From Chaunax sp. Z400 (lineage: Eukaryota; Chordata; Actinopteri; Lophiiformes; Chaunacidae): a DNA stretch of 64,000 bases. The notes beneath the pieces are model-generated. The model worked only from the letters and a program-made list of their open reading frames with translations, searched no databases and was not told the DNA's origin. The translations under genes were made by a program, and so were the position numbers. The stretch is from NCBI GenBank assembly GCA_037577475.1, contig CM075194.1, positions 7,925,992 through 7,989,991 on the forward strand, in the 5' to 3' direction. This document shows positions 23,761 to 35,256 of this stretch, in pieces (positions within the stretch are counted from its first letter, which is position 1; every line of letters starts with the position of its first letter).

Positions 23761-24195
23761 TAGAGGAGGACAGACAGGGGAAGAGAAGAAGAGAAAGGTT
23801 AATTTATGATGGAGGAACACAGGATGTGCACTGTAAGTAGGATTAATAATCAGCGAGGAAGAAAAGGTTAGGAGGTGAAAGGTCAGCTTGCTGTCCATCA
23901 CCGACTGGACTCACGGGTTCCAGAGAGCTCATTGGCTGCTCCGGGTGTCATGGCAACCATATTTATCACACCGTCTGATAGGAGGGTGAATACAGGCACG
24001 ATAAAAAGAACACAATGAAGTGAAAACAGCAGCGTGAATCAATCAGGTTGTAAAATGTGTAAGCGGACATTTCACAAGGGCAAAAAGGTGAGTGAACGAT
24101 AAATGAAAGAAACTGTCGCTATCTTAATCGATTTTTATGGCTCGATTTTTCTGTCAGAACACTTTCAATGAGACGGCTGGCTGGACACTGCGAGG
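23761..24195. other. Intron just upstream of the exon
   Basis: No coding features. GTCATGGCAACC at 23948-23959 resembles one half of an RFX X-box. A purine-rich stretch at 23720-23800 is the complement of the acceptor's extended pyrimidine tract. Confidence 0.4.
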
Positions 24196-24196
24196 A

Positions 24197-24240
24197 CCCC
24201 CCCCTCCACAAACCCCTCCTCCTCCTCCTCCTCCTCCTCT
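24197..24240 (+). repeat. C run plus CCT trinucleotide repeat
   Basis: Eight C's at 24197-24204 are followed by (CCT)n at 24214-24240. The overlapping minus-strand open frame (24119-24421) gains its polyarginine block from this repeat and is not a gene. Confidence 0.85.
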
Positions 24241-24630
24241 CCAGGCACAGATAAGAGAGCTTATTGCTGAGTTTATTGCTCCTGTTTGAGGAGAACACCC
24301 CTTTAATGAAGTCTAACGTCTGGAGGTATGAGGCTCTTTCTCTGAGAAAAGAGCTGCATGTGACATCATCCCACAGAAACAGCTCAATATGGCACCTCAG
24401 TCCCGGCGGCGTTCTCGCCACTGATCGCCCTAATTGATCTTTTTAAAGAGTTATTGACGAGTGCAGGCAGTTAAGTGGTCAGAAGGTGCCCAGATGTCTC
24501 CCCACCTTGCCATTTCACAGCAGGAACTCCTGGTGGAATAGCTCAGCTGAATTCAATTGGACTCAGTGTAAAGAACAACAGCAAAGCATCAAGACGTGTC
24601 ATGACGCTCTGTGCACACGCTCTGTCAGAG
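24241..24630. other. No gene seen
   Basis: Unique intron sequence, with a homeodomain-like CTAATTGATC at about 24431. Confidence 0.45.
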
Positions 24631-24645
24631 CCTGTTCAGACCTAA

Positions 24646-25875
24646 TATAAACACCCGTCCTGGGTGATCTGGTCACAAGTGGACAGCTCTCAGCTCAGGT
24701 GCGAATACACCCAAGATGCTTTAAGGATGTATTTGAGATCTGCTTACTCAGCACCAACACAGCGATCTGAAACTTACTTCTGCCAATGAGAGTTGTGCAT
24801 GTTTGTTTGATTTGACGTATGGATCCAGAACTACTATGGTGACGCCATCACCTGTCCTACTCTGCCTCTGATTGGCTTGGTATAACGATGACGTTTCTAG
24901 TCTAAGCTCTTTCAGTGAGGGGCTACGTAAGAAATGGCATTATCATGCTAAGCTAATCAGTTTCTAATGACTTGTGCCACACCACGGTGGTTTTATGCTG
25001 CAAGCTTGCACGAATGCTTTGGTCAAAGTTCAACTATAGCATGCTGTGGTGAATACCTATGTGACCACTAGAAACAAGTCATCCAGCCAGGCATAGAATC
25101 CAAAATGGAGACATGCTGTGTGTCTGAATCCCCAGATTTATACGACACGAGTTTACGATTGTCATATTACAGACAACTCGTCACAGTTTCTCCACTTATT
25201 TAGAGGAGTGTGAACGTAGTGACGTCGTGATGACGCCCTGTTAGAAAGTCCGCCCATCTTGTTCTGGACCCTACTGGAAATCACTTCATGTCTGTTTGGT
25301 TCACTGTAATGCAAATGATGTTTTTGGCTGCCTTACCTGCAGCAGATGTTTGTGAACACACTTTTGTCTCAACCGATCTCATCACTGGACTACTGACCTC
25401 AACATCCCCAGACTACTATTTTAAAAAAGTGCAATTTTTAAGTGGTTCAGACAGTTGAGAAACTTTTGCTGAGTGACAATTTGTGAATCCTTCATTCCTT
25501 GTAAATTTGGCATTAAATGAAACACATGAAGCTAAATGCAAAAAAATGTCAATTTGACATGTGTGTATGCTCCGTGTCTTGACTGATTTCATCATTTACA
25601 CCAACTTTATGAAAGGAGACAACATTTTATTGATGGTAGGCATCAAATTTGACAAATACAGTAACCAGTAAATGTTACAAGATACTACTTTGTTGCTCAT
25701 AGAGACAGACAAGTTATAGTGTGTTACATGTATATTTGCATATAGATCGGGGTATGGATGTCAGATCATAAGTAGTCGTCACTTTACACGCATGTGGAAA
25801 CGCATTGTAATACCAGGTGTGAATTGAAGAACTTGTCGACTTGTGATCGGATCACCAGGACGGATGTTAACACAA
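24646..25875. mobile_element. Element with long imperfect inverted ends
   Basis: The left end (24646-24688) contains CCGTCCTGGGTGATCTGG then TCACAAGTGGAC. The right end (25832-25874) read in reverse gives CCGTCCTGGTGATCCGA then TCACAAGTCGAC. I count roughly 80% identity over about 40 bp. The 1.2-kb interior has no open frame of note, so it looks non-autonomous or internally decayed. The left flank TGTTCAGACCTAATAT may be the true outer terminus, with the right outer end lost. No target duplication could be fixed. Confidence 0.55.
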
Positions 25876-26620
25876 GCGTCTCCTGCATGCAGCAGACGAG
25901 TCAACAACAGTCGACAGTGGAGCAACTAGCCCTGAAATAGGAATGACACACTTTATTCTGTGTCTGACATCTCATGGGACGCCGCTTTTTCCTCTTCATC
26001 CGAGCAATTTTCTCGCATGTTATTTAGAGGGAGCATTTGGAAGGCAGGGGTTCAGCTAATAAGATAAGTGGCATGGCTGCATTCATTATGGATAGCTGCT
26101 CCTGTAGCGAATCAAAAACCAGCGCATTCCCTGTCATCCCGCAAATTCCCTTCTAGCACCGTGACATATAGCGTGGCTTGTGTCAGTCACACACACTCTT
26201 GTACGCTTGCAAACACAGGTATTTATACACACTCACACTGCACATGTATACAAGTATTAATCCTGGCATCTGTGGAGGAATTAAAATGTATTCCTATTAA
26301 TGCTGTAATGCATAACTAAACCCCTTTCTCAGGTCAGTGTACTTGTACTTCTGGATGTGAATCCTGCTCGCCATGGAGGGAGTCGACTGTCCGAGACTCG
26401 TGAGCATACAACACACAGCAAATCAATCCATCTCTCTTTCTCTCCTCGTATCCAACCTGCAGGGCTTTCCTCAGATTGTGAGGCAAGATGTCTGCAGTGC
26501 TGCTGCAGATGAAGCACTATCAGACACGGGATGTGGAAACGCACACACACCGCCTGGACATGAATGTGGCCATGGAGAAACCAAATGAAGCCTCACATGA
26601 TTACTTTACCACCATACACA
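25876..26620. other. No gene seen
   Basis: Unique, CA-rich in places; nothing recognised. Confidence 0.5.
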
Positions 26621-26624
26621 TATA

Positions 26625-26715
26625 AAGGAACGGTTTAAGCACCGTGGCAGCTGTATGGAGTCTTTTTATGTTTTGTTTTAATATGCTTTTTCCCCATTGT
26701 CTTCATAATTTTTAG
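26625..26715 (+). repeat. M1 miniature element, 5' part
   Basis: AAAGGAACGGTTTAAGC then AGCTGTATGGAGTCTTTTTA followed by TGTTTTGTTTTAAT parallels 53702-53760. This supplies the 5' half missing from the copy at 1845-2113. Confidence 0.5.
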
Positions 26716-27045
26716 GGGAATGTCAACTATTACCTTCTTGATGGTTATTATGGTGAACATGTTACACATCAAGCAGATACAAAAACACAATAGCATTCAG
26801 TTGGAGTCATGCCCCCCTCCTTTTAGTTCTGTTTGTGGTCTATGGTAAAGAGAAATATGTGGCTAAATGCTCCACTTCGTTCACCAGCGAAGTGAAGTGA
26901 AGTGAAGATGTGGGCCTTAAAACCAAAACAATGAGCTGAAAGACGCTGACAGGCTACACAGAGCTGAGGAGACCCTGAGAGTTTTTTCATGTGTGATCCC
27001 TTTCACATTATTTATGGTAGTTTCATCAATTGTTAATATAAAACA
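26716..27045. other. No gene seen
   Basis: Contains a short tandem GAAGTGAAGTGAAGTGAAG at about 26889-26907; otherwise unremarkable. Confidence 0.5.
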
Positions 27046-27049
27046 TTGA

Positions 27050-27360
27050 TTACAGCAGCTTTAAGATAAGGCATCAAGATTTGGAGCCTCTCTTCAGGTT
27101 TTTGATCTTTGAAGCGTCTGAAGCGCATACCTGCATCAAGGTCGCAGAAATTTCCTGGAACCGCATCTTGATACGGATCTGCCTCAAAATGTATTTTGTT
27201 GAGCACCACAAGCCATCTAGTTCCATTACATTCAATAGAAGGCACACATCTTCAGAACTCAGCAACTAACACCAAAACAATCTAGATGGATAAATAACAC
27301 TAGAGGGAAGAGAAAAAAACAGGTATTTTTGATTAAGGGATAAACTGTCCCTTTAAGAGA
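27050..27360 (+). repeat. M2 miniature element, longest copy
   Basis: Runs from about CAGCAGCTTTAAGATAAGG to the end ATAAACTGTCCCTTTAAG. It includes GCGTCTGAAGCGCATACCTG, TCTAGTTCCATTACATTC and CAATCTAGATGGATAAATA. Open frames on both strands here (27033-27269) are repeat sequence, not genes. Confidence 0.6.
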
Positions 27361-28115
27361 GCAAGTAACTGGGTTAAGTTAATATTGTACATGAGCAAAT
27401 CAACACAATGAGACACCATTAAAGCTCAATTAGATCTGATTTAGTGCCACAGCTTGGTTAATTTAACAGGGGATTAATGCAAGTCAATAAAAAAACAATC
27501 ATGTAATAATCAGCAGGTATGTTAGCATCATGGAAACATTTGAGCAACATATTGCACCTTTGTGTGGTGTTTCTCTGGAGCTTGACAACATAAATTAACT
27601 TATCAAGTACAATTTACACTCTGGTGTTCCACTTCAACAGGACTGAGCTACCTGTAATTAATCCTTATGATACACAGCAAGCTAAAGCTGCAGAGATAGC
27701 AGAGTCTCTGTAACATTAACAGATTGCAGGAAAAGAAAAAGAAATGCAATAAAATGCCCCAAGAGATTATTTTATTTATGTTTGACATTGAAATTTTTTA
27801 ATTTGCTGTATATTTGGGTCGATGCCTGTTAAAAATAAAAAGGCAGAGAAGACTTCAGCCATGTTATCTGACGCATAAACTCCTCAGGCGGCTGCTTCGG
27901 GGTGTTTTGTCACTGTAGTGACTATTCCCACATGACTTGAACGCAGCCTTAACTAGCGCTTCAGAAAAGGAAGACACTCTGAGAATAAACAAATAGATAC
28001 ACCTTCACACACATAACATGAACGTAAGTGCACACAAACATATTCACACACTCACTAAACACTGCCACACACAAAGTCGGATGAAATTTCTCCGTCTGCA
28101 AAACATTTTTGGAAA
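27361..28115. other. No gene seen
   Basis: Unique sequence; nothing recognised. Confidence 0.5.
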
Positions 28116-28119
28116 TTCC

Positions 28120-28312
28120 CAGCATCATTTTCCTATACCACTGAAGAAGATGGGGACTTGTTTTTAAATGTAAGAAAACAAGGGTAAAGTTACTTCAATC
28201 AGTTTAAGAGACATAATCCAAGTCTGTAGAAGCCAGAAGATTCACCTGACTTTCCATCGGCACGTACATAATCACAGAATTTTCATTTTTGGATGAATTC
28301 TTCTTTTAAGGC
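28120..28312 (+). repeat. M1 miniature element, diverged copy
   Basis: ACCACTGAAGAAGATGGGGA, then CCTGACTTTCCATCGGCA, then TTTTCATTTTTGGATGAA and TTCTTTTAAGG. The middle and end align with 53830-53910. Confidence 0.5.
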
Positions 28313-28394
28313 CGTTCCCTCTTCAGCTAGACAAACAAAGCCATTCCATTATGTCAGAAAAGGTTGTTCTGATTTGTTATGTAAATGCAGGAGG

Positions 28395-28540
28395 CAAAGA
28401 GCCTGGCTCAGCGTAAAGACTGGAATCAGGGGGAAACAGCTAGCAAGAGTCTAAATCTCACTAATTAACATGTTGTATCTGGCTTTTTTAATTTAACCGT
28501 TTCTCCCTGCTTCCAGGCTTTATGCTAAGATATGTTGGCC
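28395..28540 (+). repeat. Family U foldback element
   Basis: The left arm GCGTAAAGACTGGAATCAGG followed by GGGAAAC (28412-28438) is the near-complement of the right arm GTTTCTCCCTGCTTCCAGGC followed by TTTATGC at about 28499-28525 (about 80% over 27 bp). The spacer is about 60 bp. It has the start and finish of a common fish foldback repeat with most of the centre deleted. RNA from either strand could form a long hairpin. Confidence 0.6.
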
Positions 28541-30415
28541 AAATGATCTCGTGAGGTCAACACTGTACTTAATGCTCAGGCACGAAAGAGGTGACAATCA
28601 ACTCATCTGATTGTCAGCAACAAAACTAATTTCCAAAATCTGTTCCTCATGGATGTTATGTGTAGAATTCTCTAAGAACCAAGGCCATAAAGCTTATTAA
28701 TTGTTCTTTTTGCAGAGAAGATGTTGCATCTCACTTCCTGGTTGGCATTCAAGTGTAAAATATAACATGAGCTTACAATTCCAATATGAAATTCAGCACA
28801 ATAAGAGAACATAAGGCTGAAACTACGTTCTTTTATATCATAAAGCAGTCTGCCTTTGTGCAGAAGGCTACAGAGAAATCCCTCAAAATACGACCTGCAG
28901 GAAAGTACAGCAAAGTCAAAAGGAGGGCGATCTTCCCTCCAGTGTTCTCATTTGCTAAACCAAATCACTCTAATGTGTCGGCATTAATGTGATAATGATT
29001 TATTGATGCTAACTTGCTAGACATAGCACCCTAAAGTTGCGTCTTAGTGTGCGAAGCACCACGGGGGAATGACAGCCGATTAGAGGGTTCACACCTCTGC
29101 TGCACTGGGCTGCCCACAGCCAGGAGCAGAGAACAAGGAGATGAAAAAGGAAGGAAGTGTGACATGAAAGTGGTGCAGAGGGATAAAGATGGAGAGGCAG
29201 ATGCAGAGTGTTTCTTCCTCCCTCTGTTTTGTTCCCAAAAACCACACTGCGGCTGAAATTTGCTTCAGCTGCCCGCCTCCTCTGTTTTCCAATACCTCTT
29301 CTTCAACAGCAGATTTATTGTTTTGGTCCCTCCTCTGGCCTTCTTTCCACAAACACTAAATAACACTGTTACAAGTGTGAAACCACTGTGGTGGAGTAAC
29401 ACTTCAGAGGAAGTGTCATCCAATCACCGCTTCAAAATCTTTCTTCTCCGTTGGTCCAATTTGACCATAAAATGTCTCAACTTTCACTCTGCAAAGCCCT
29501 TTTGAGAAGATTTTCACGCAAACCAAGAAGCAAGAGCCGGAGCAGCAGCTAAAAGTGCTCCAATTAAATACGACCTCTCTTTCCTCTCTCCCTGCTCCTC
29601 TGTAGAGAACTCCTGCTGCCACCAATCCCATCCTTGAGCTTTCTAGTTTGAACTAAACACAACCTCTCTAAATTCTCTTGAAAGCCTCCTCTGCCTACCG
29701 AGCGCTTTCCTTTTGCTTTTCACCATCATGCAAGCCTGCATTTAACCACTGCTAAAGCAAGCGTGGATGTTTGTTTTTTTTGACATTACATATTACTCTC
29801 ACTTGATTACGAGGAGTTCCTTTAGTATAAGACGTTAGCTGCATCTTGCTAGAAGTGACAAAAGAACCCAGGAATTGAATTATGAAGAACAAAAACAGAA
29901 AACAATAGTGCAAATCATCAGCTCTGCATTCTCCCACACCATTTCAGCCTAGTCAGATCATGGCAACGCCTCCACTCAAAACCAGAATATACTGTAGTCA
30001 AGCAAATAAAGACGTGAAGAGGACAAGGGAGGGAAAAAAGGCCCCAATGCCTCCTGGGAAATCAGTGCCTTAATTAAGCAGGCCTGCTTTCTGTCACCAA
30101 GCGCAAGGATTATGTGCCTCGCTCATTATAGTCCTGATTATTGCTTTTCCCCAGCATTCGCAGAGAAAAGCCAGCAAACACATTTGTCAATGATTTCTTG
30201 TCAATTTGATGACAAATTCAGATTTAATACTCCACGTCCACAAGGCCTGTGTGGGCCATCAAGTGATATAATTCCCTTCACCTTCATCTCCTTCCTCTCT
30301 GTGTCTACTTTATTTATTTTCATCCAACATGACCCACTTAAAGAGAGGTAAAACTTTTAAAAACTAGAATGACACACACACACAAGGCTGAACAAACTTA
30401 CTTCATGTTTAGCTT
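28541..30415. other. No gene seen
   Basis: About 1.9 kb of unique intron-like DNA. Several open frames of 60-90 codons overlap on opposite strands at 29009-29631 without recognisable domains. Confidence 0.5.
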
Positions 30416-30419
30416 GCGT

Positions 30420-30590
30420 GACTCATGCCCCACCCTCGATAACGTTTTGTGGAAATCGGTTCGGCAGTTTTTGCGTGGTTAGGAAAAATCTCGCAATGTT
30501 AAGGAAAGTTTTCTTTTGTTTCCTGTTGATTTGTGAAACCCTGCTAACAAACAAAGCATCCAACCACCAAACAAACTTGAAAAAATTCAT
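30420..30590 (-). repeat. Family R repeat
   Basis: Reverse copy: CATGCCCCACCCTCGATAAC, TTTGTGGAAATCGGTTCGG, CAGTTTTTGCGTGG, then CTGCTAACAAACAAAGC. Confidence 0.6.
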
Positions 30591-30884
30591 GTAAAAATTC
30601 CCATCAAAGTGATGACAGACCTGCTGAGGTCGGATGTCAGTGTTACATAAACCAAACAAAAATGAGTCACAAAACTCTCCACTTGTCCACTTGCACAATT
30701 CCTGCCTAAGCTTCTGTTGTGATTGTTTAAGGCAAAAGAGAACAGCGGTGCCAGATGCTGTTTGAATAATACATGCCTGCCAAAGTGAGTCCCAGTGTGC
30801 ACACTCAATCTAGAAAGAGATGTATGCACACATTTACCAAAATCCAAGACCTGTTGTAAGAATCCCTCGTTCTGTTCAGTCACA

Positions 30885-31010
30885 CTGAGATGGTGGGGTG
30901 GCCCTGTACTCAAAGAGACTATCTTTCAAAGGACCCAAATTCAAGTCCCTGTTTTGGCAAGCATCTGCCCTTCCTGAAGTGTCCTTGAGCAGCTCATGAA
31001 TGGTGCGCTC
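30885..31010 (+). repeat. Possible SINE-type fragment
   Basis: CAAATTCAAGTCCCTG and GAAGTGTCCTTGAGCAG resemble the B-box region and body of fish SINE-like repeats related in layout to 2114-2310. Weak. Confidence 0.3.
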
Positions 31011-32890
31011 ACATTGGAAGTTTTTTTCACGGAGAGATTGATCTGTGAGCTGTTTATGCCCTTAGACTTGGTAGAATTAATCAATTCACAATCATATTAG
31101 GCGACAGATGGGACTTGTGATAAGAAAAATGGAAGGCAGACACAGAGTTGCTGTTAATGATGATGCATTAGTGACATTAGCATTAATTTGACTAAATACC
31201 AGGCATTAACTTCATGGAGTTACCATGAAAGAGATAACAGCAGGCACACAGTTGCTGTACATAGCAAATGTCTTGTAACTTTCTGACATAAATTAAGTAG
31301 AGTTAATTTAATAAAGAATTTGTATAATTTATGTCAAGTGTGTATTTAATGTATTAATGATCTTGGTTGAATTTATAACTGTGTGGCTTCCTGTAAGTCT
31401 GCAGTTTTCCCCCTACAACTGAACAAGCCTGACGAAAATGGCAAAACTCAATTTCATTTTGAGATGTTATTTTAAATCACAGCTTGTTTCAGCTTCTCTC
31501 TGCTCATACCGTTTTTCTTGAACTTGAACTTTTTTCTTAAAGAACAAATAGGGATAAAACACAAAAACAACAACAGCAAAAGAAAAAAAATCAGGTCACA
31601 GAAAAAAAGCTTAATCACAAAATAATCCCAAGATTCAAAGTGTCTCATGTCTCATTGACTCTTTGTGTTACTGTAAGCACAATAAAAGCTTCCCAACAAG
31701 AGTGAATAATGAATGTAAATAGTCTTAACACCAAATATGGAGACGACCAAACCCAACTTTTCACTATTTTTACAAAACATTATCATTGTTGATATTTTAC
31801 ATTTATTTTGTGGTCTGTTTGCTTTAATGAAATAAGTAATTCAACAATGTCATCATGGGAAATTATGATTTTTGACTCATTTCTGAAGTGTTAACTGAAT
31901 TGGATTCGTCTTTGTCTATTTTCACATCCATGAATACAGAATACTGGCCTCAAAATAAATCCAGTTAGAATCCAGTGGTAGATGTCACATCCACCTCTTC
32001 CACTATTATTTACAGTCAATGGTTTCAGTGTTTTCATCCTCCTGCTTTAGAAATCGACCCCTTGAATGGCTACGAACTTGAGAACACAGAGCTGCTGTTG
32101 ACGCTGGAGGAAGGATGAGAGGTCACAGCGATGGACTGATCAATAAATTATGATATGATTTTTACAATATCGGTTAGAGGACACAGGCCGAGAAAGTGGC
32201 AGATATACACATCGACCCGCAGGTGCACAAAACCAGATGGAAAGGTGAAGCCTCGCTGTGAGGTGCTTGGCTCCTGCGACTCACGAACGTGTAGCTCATG
32301 ATGAGAGCTTATGGCGAGCACCCAGCCAGGTTTATTAATACTGCTGCTAAGAGGAATCATGGGTAATCACAAAGCTGGACAAGGAGGCGGGACTGCAGCT
32401 GTCCCTCCTTAGACCTTCAGCCTCGTGGTCTTACATGATCTGCATCTCAGAGGGAAGAGTAAATCACTCATTTAGCTCACTACTGGGCAGCCGGTCAGAT
32501 TACAGCGTCTGTTAGATTTAAGAGAAGAGGAGCGTGTCCGAATGTGCCCTCAGTGACAAGACACGTCCACCCCCCAATACTGTGGATCTCTCACATTCTC
32601 AGGTCTAGGACTCAAGTGTCTAACGCAGCCGACCCGCTCCAATCTGCTGCTCCCGTTCTCTCACTTGTTGTCATGGATACAAAACCCCCATCGCCGGCCC
32701 GACTCCCTCTCTAAATGCAACGCATGACACCCGAACACTTTCCCTAAAAAGTTTTCCATTCATTCCTATTTATTTGGCTGCAGAGAGCCGAGCAGCACAA
32801 TGAATCTGTCCCTGGAGGAAATAAAGTGTCCTAACGGGTTTACCTCTGTCTGCTGACACACAGTCTATTACTTCATCTGCACGCTTCTCT
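31011..32890. other. No gene seen
   Basis: Unique sequence with an A-rich stretch at 31555-31600. The stretch 32390-32880 is GC-richer and complex and leads into the exon-like island that follows. Confidence 0.45.
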
Positions 32891-32892
32891 GA

Positions 32893-33168
32893 CACACATT
32901 AAGCTCAGCAGATGCAGGAAGAGGAAGGGAAGGAGATCACAGTTCCTGTGTCCTGTCAGATTACACACTGGAGCTCCAGCCCTTAAACCCTTTGTTCAAA
33001 CACGGCAATAACGCCAGAGAAACGTTGTGCACTCTCTCCTACTCCAAGAGGGACACCCCGCTCACCCCGAAGATGGATGACACGGCCAACAACAAAAGGA
33101 TGAAGATGAAGCCCACTCAGCCCTGCAGAGAGATGTTACCTGCAGTCTGTGACCTGATTTGCCTCTAG
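32893..33168 (+). other. Exon-like island, gene unknown
   Basis: On the plus strand a frame stays open for 91 codons between a TGA (32890) and a TAG (33166), with no start ATG before about 33073. Within it, 33046-33130 shows strongly coding-like codons, most ending in C or G, and reads as a lysine-rich peptide (RDTPLTPKMDD and NNKRMKMKPTQP). A weak plus acceptor (CTCTCCTACTCCAAG) precedes it, but no good plus donor follows. On the minus strand, 33066-33122 is a 57-bp segment with a strong acceptor (CATCTCTCTGCAG) and a strong donor (GGG then GTGAGC). It would stay in frame between exon 2 and exon A of the exchanger. I do not recognise either peptide. It could equally be conserved noncoding DNA. 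Confidence 0.3.
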
Positions 33169-34190
33169 ACAAACTATATTTGCTTTTGAGCAAATGCCTC
33201 CCATCTACAAACTATATTCATGCAATAACAATTATTTCTAATGCAATGAAAACAAGAAGAGCAGAGTAAGTATTTTACACAAAGAGCAGAGAAACAGAGA
33301 GCTCTGTGAAACCAAGAATACTTGAATAGAATAAAATGTACTTTTTCAGAGAGGCAAGAGGCTGTCACTGATCTAAACAGAGGTCTGGCTGTGGGAGAGG
33401 AGTGGTTGGTTTCACTTGTCATGCACCCTTGCAATGCTGTCTCTACAAAAACACACTGACTGCCAGTGCTGAAGGAGAAAAAGACAAAAGGAGAAGATAA
33501 AAAAAAAAAAAAGGGAGAGGACACTCAAAGATACGGGAGAGAGGACGGGGGAGCAATTGAAAAAATAGACAGCCATGCTCTGGTTTTTCTGAGCCAAGAG
33601 TGAGGCGAGCAGGAGTAGAAAAAAAAAGTGAGCTATATTTTTCTGGAGCGAGCCCAAAGGTCTTCCTCTACAAGGGCACAATGCAATAAAACACTCAGAG
33701 ATGAAGTGTCTGATAGGGGGCAACAGGGGAGGGAGAGAAAGGGAAGTAATAGAGGATGCAGTCAGGCCTCCAGTGTGAAAGCTATAGTTGAACCCTGCTG
33801 GGGGTGAAGGAGATGTTTGGGCTGAGGGCAAGAAATGCATGAAGGCTATTCTGGGTGTGGGTCATAGGCCTGCTTAGAGAGCGCCAGAGCTGGCCGAGTC
33901 AAACCGCCTGCAGCCATGACAAACATCATCATATATGAATGACTTAAGAGAACGACAGGCTCCCCTTTGCATCGGAGAAATCTTAGAAATGTAATGCACT
34001 GAAATAACGAAACATAACCCGTCTTGTCATGTGCAGAAACAAGGCAAACTGTTGAAGCTCCAGGAATAGAAAGCCGTCTGAGGGTGACTTTTTCTACTTA
34101 GATTGTTAAGTCCTGTTCAAGCCACCAAAAGCATGATTATTCCTTTTTTTTCCGCCTTTTTCTTCACTGCCCCACTGCGGTTGTTTCCAT
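33169..34190. other. No gene seen
   Basis: The 142-codon minus-strand open frame at 33412-33840 is rich in Ser, Leu, Pro and Phe and crosses the complement of a poly-A run at 33500-33513. I see no domain and judge it chance. Confidence 0.5.
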
Positions 34191-34194
34191 GTCG

Positions 34195-34270
34195 GTGTAG
34201 AGGACGTATTTGGCTCATGCCCCATCCTTGTACCAAATTTCATGAAAATCTATCCTGTAGGTTTGTATGT
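34195..34270 (-). repeat. Family R fragment
   Basis: TTTGGCTCATGCCCCATCC then TTGTACCAAATTTCATG then AAAATCTATCCTGTAG; reverse orientation. Confidence 0.5.
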
Positions 34271-35140
34271 ATGAGACAAGTTTCACAGGAAGACGGTCGT
34301 CACAGAAAGAGGTGAGACACGATAATCACTGAAACATCATAGTTTCCTTCTCTTTTCAGAATTTATTTCTTCAGAACTTTATTTTTTCCCTTTAAAGAGA
34401 AGAATGAATTATTTATGTGTGGCTTCAGGTCTTAAGTCTAAAAGTTTCTGCTTGATTTCTGTATCTATGTCTTACGAGCTCTGTTTGAACAGTAATAACT
34501 TTTTTCATCATTCATTTTCCTTGACGCTCCATCAGTTAGTTTCATGGATTTCATTCTGTTTCATGTCGAGATACAGAAATGCTCTACTTCATGTAACTCC
34601 ATGGCTGAGGACGTTGCCGTTTTTCACTCAAACTAAATTGCACAGTGGCTGATTTCACTAATGAATTACTTTTTCTGGTTGAAGGTGTGGTAATCAGCTA
34701 AATGAGCTGCTACAGTATTTGGTTGGTTATACATTTCCAGGCCATTGAGCCTCACTTCCACTTGATTGAGAATCACTTCTCCACACTGTCGAGGTCAGTA
34801 TCACAGTTGTCACACCAGATAAAATGTAATATGTTGTCTCAGTCTTCATTCTGGCTCTCAGTTTTTCATTCAAATGGACCATAAGTGTCTATAAAGCATT
34901 ATTTTACCAATATATTTGACCTCCACTGCACAAATCATCATTTACAAAGCAAACATAAAGGTCATGCTGCCGTCAAGATGAGGTTAATGTGATCGGTTAT
35001 TGATGCCTGTACAGAAACACTCTTTTCACCTCCTCTCCAGTCAGCTACAGAGGAAGTGATGAAATGATGACTTACTCTCCAAAGCACATTCTTCTGTTTT
35101 TCTTGCTACTTTTCTCAAAAAATAATTAATAAAAAAATAA
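34271..35140. other. No gene seen
   Basis: AT-rich unique sequence. Confidence 0.5.
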
Positions 35141-35144
35141 AAAT

Positions 35145-35256
35145 GAATTCCATACTTTTAGCTTAATCCTGCTAACAAACCTGCAAACCATCAAACAAAC
35201 CGGCACGGTTAAAAGATCATAATCTCCTTGGCAGAGGTAATAATTACCAAACTCCT
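35145..35256 (-). repeat. Family R fragment, start box preserved
   Basis: AATCCTGCTAACAAACCTGC, CAAACAAACCGGC and CTCCTTGGCAGAGGTAATAA. The last is the reverse complement of the family's opening TTACCTCTGCCAAGGAG. Confidence 0.6.

Noticed and set aside
24119..24421. Minus-strand frame with eight consecutive arginines, suggesting a nuclear protein
   Set aside because: The arginines are the reverse translation of the CCT trinucleotide repeat at 24214-24240.
27033..27269. Paired open frames on both strands that look like a plausible peptide
   Set aside because: They lie inside miniature element M2, whose relative at 17030-17240 has no such frames.
33412..33840. 142-codon minus-strand open frame with a hydrophobic stretch
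   Set aside because: The Phe/Leu run comes from the complement of A-rich sequence including a poly-A tract. No homology is recognised and there is no splice or promoter context.
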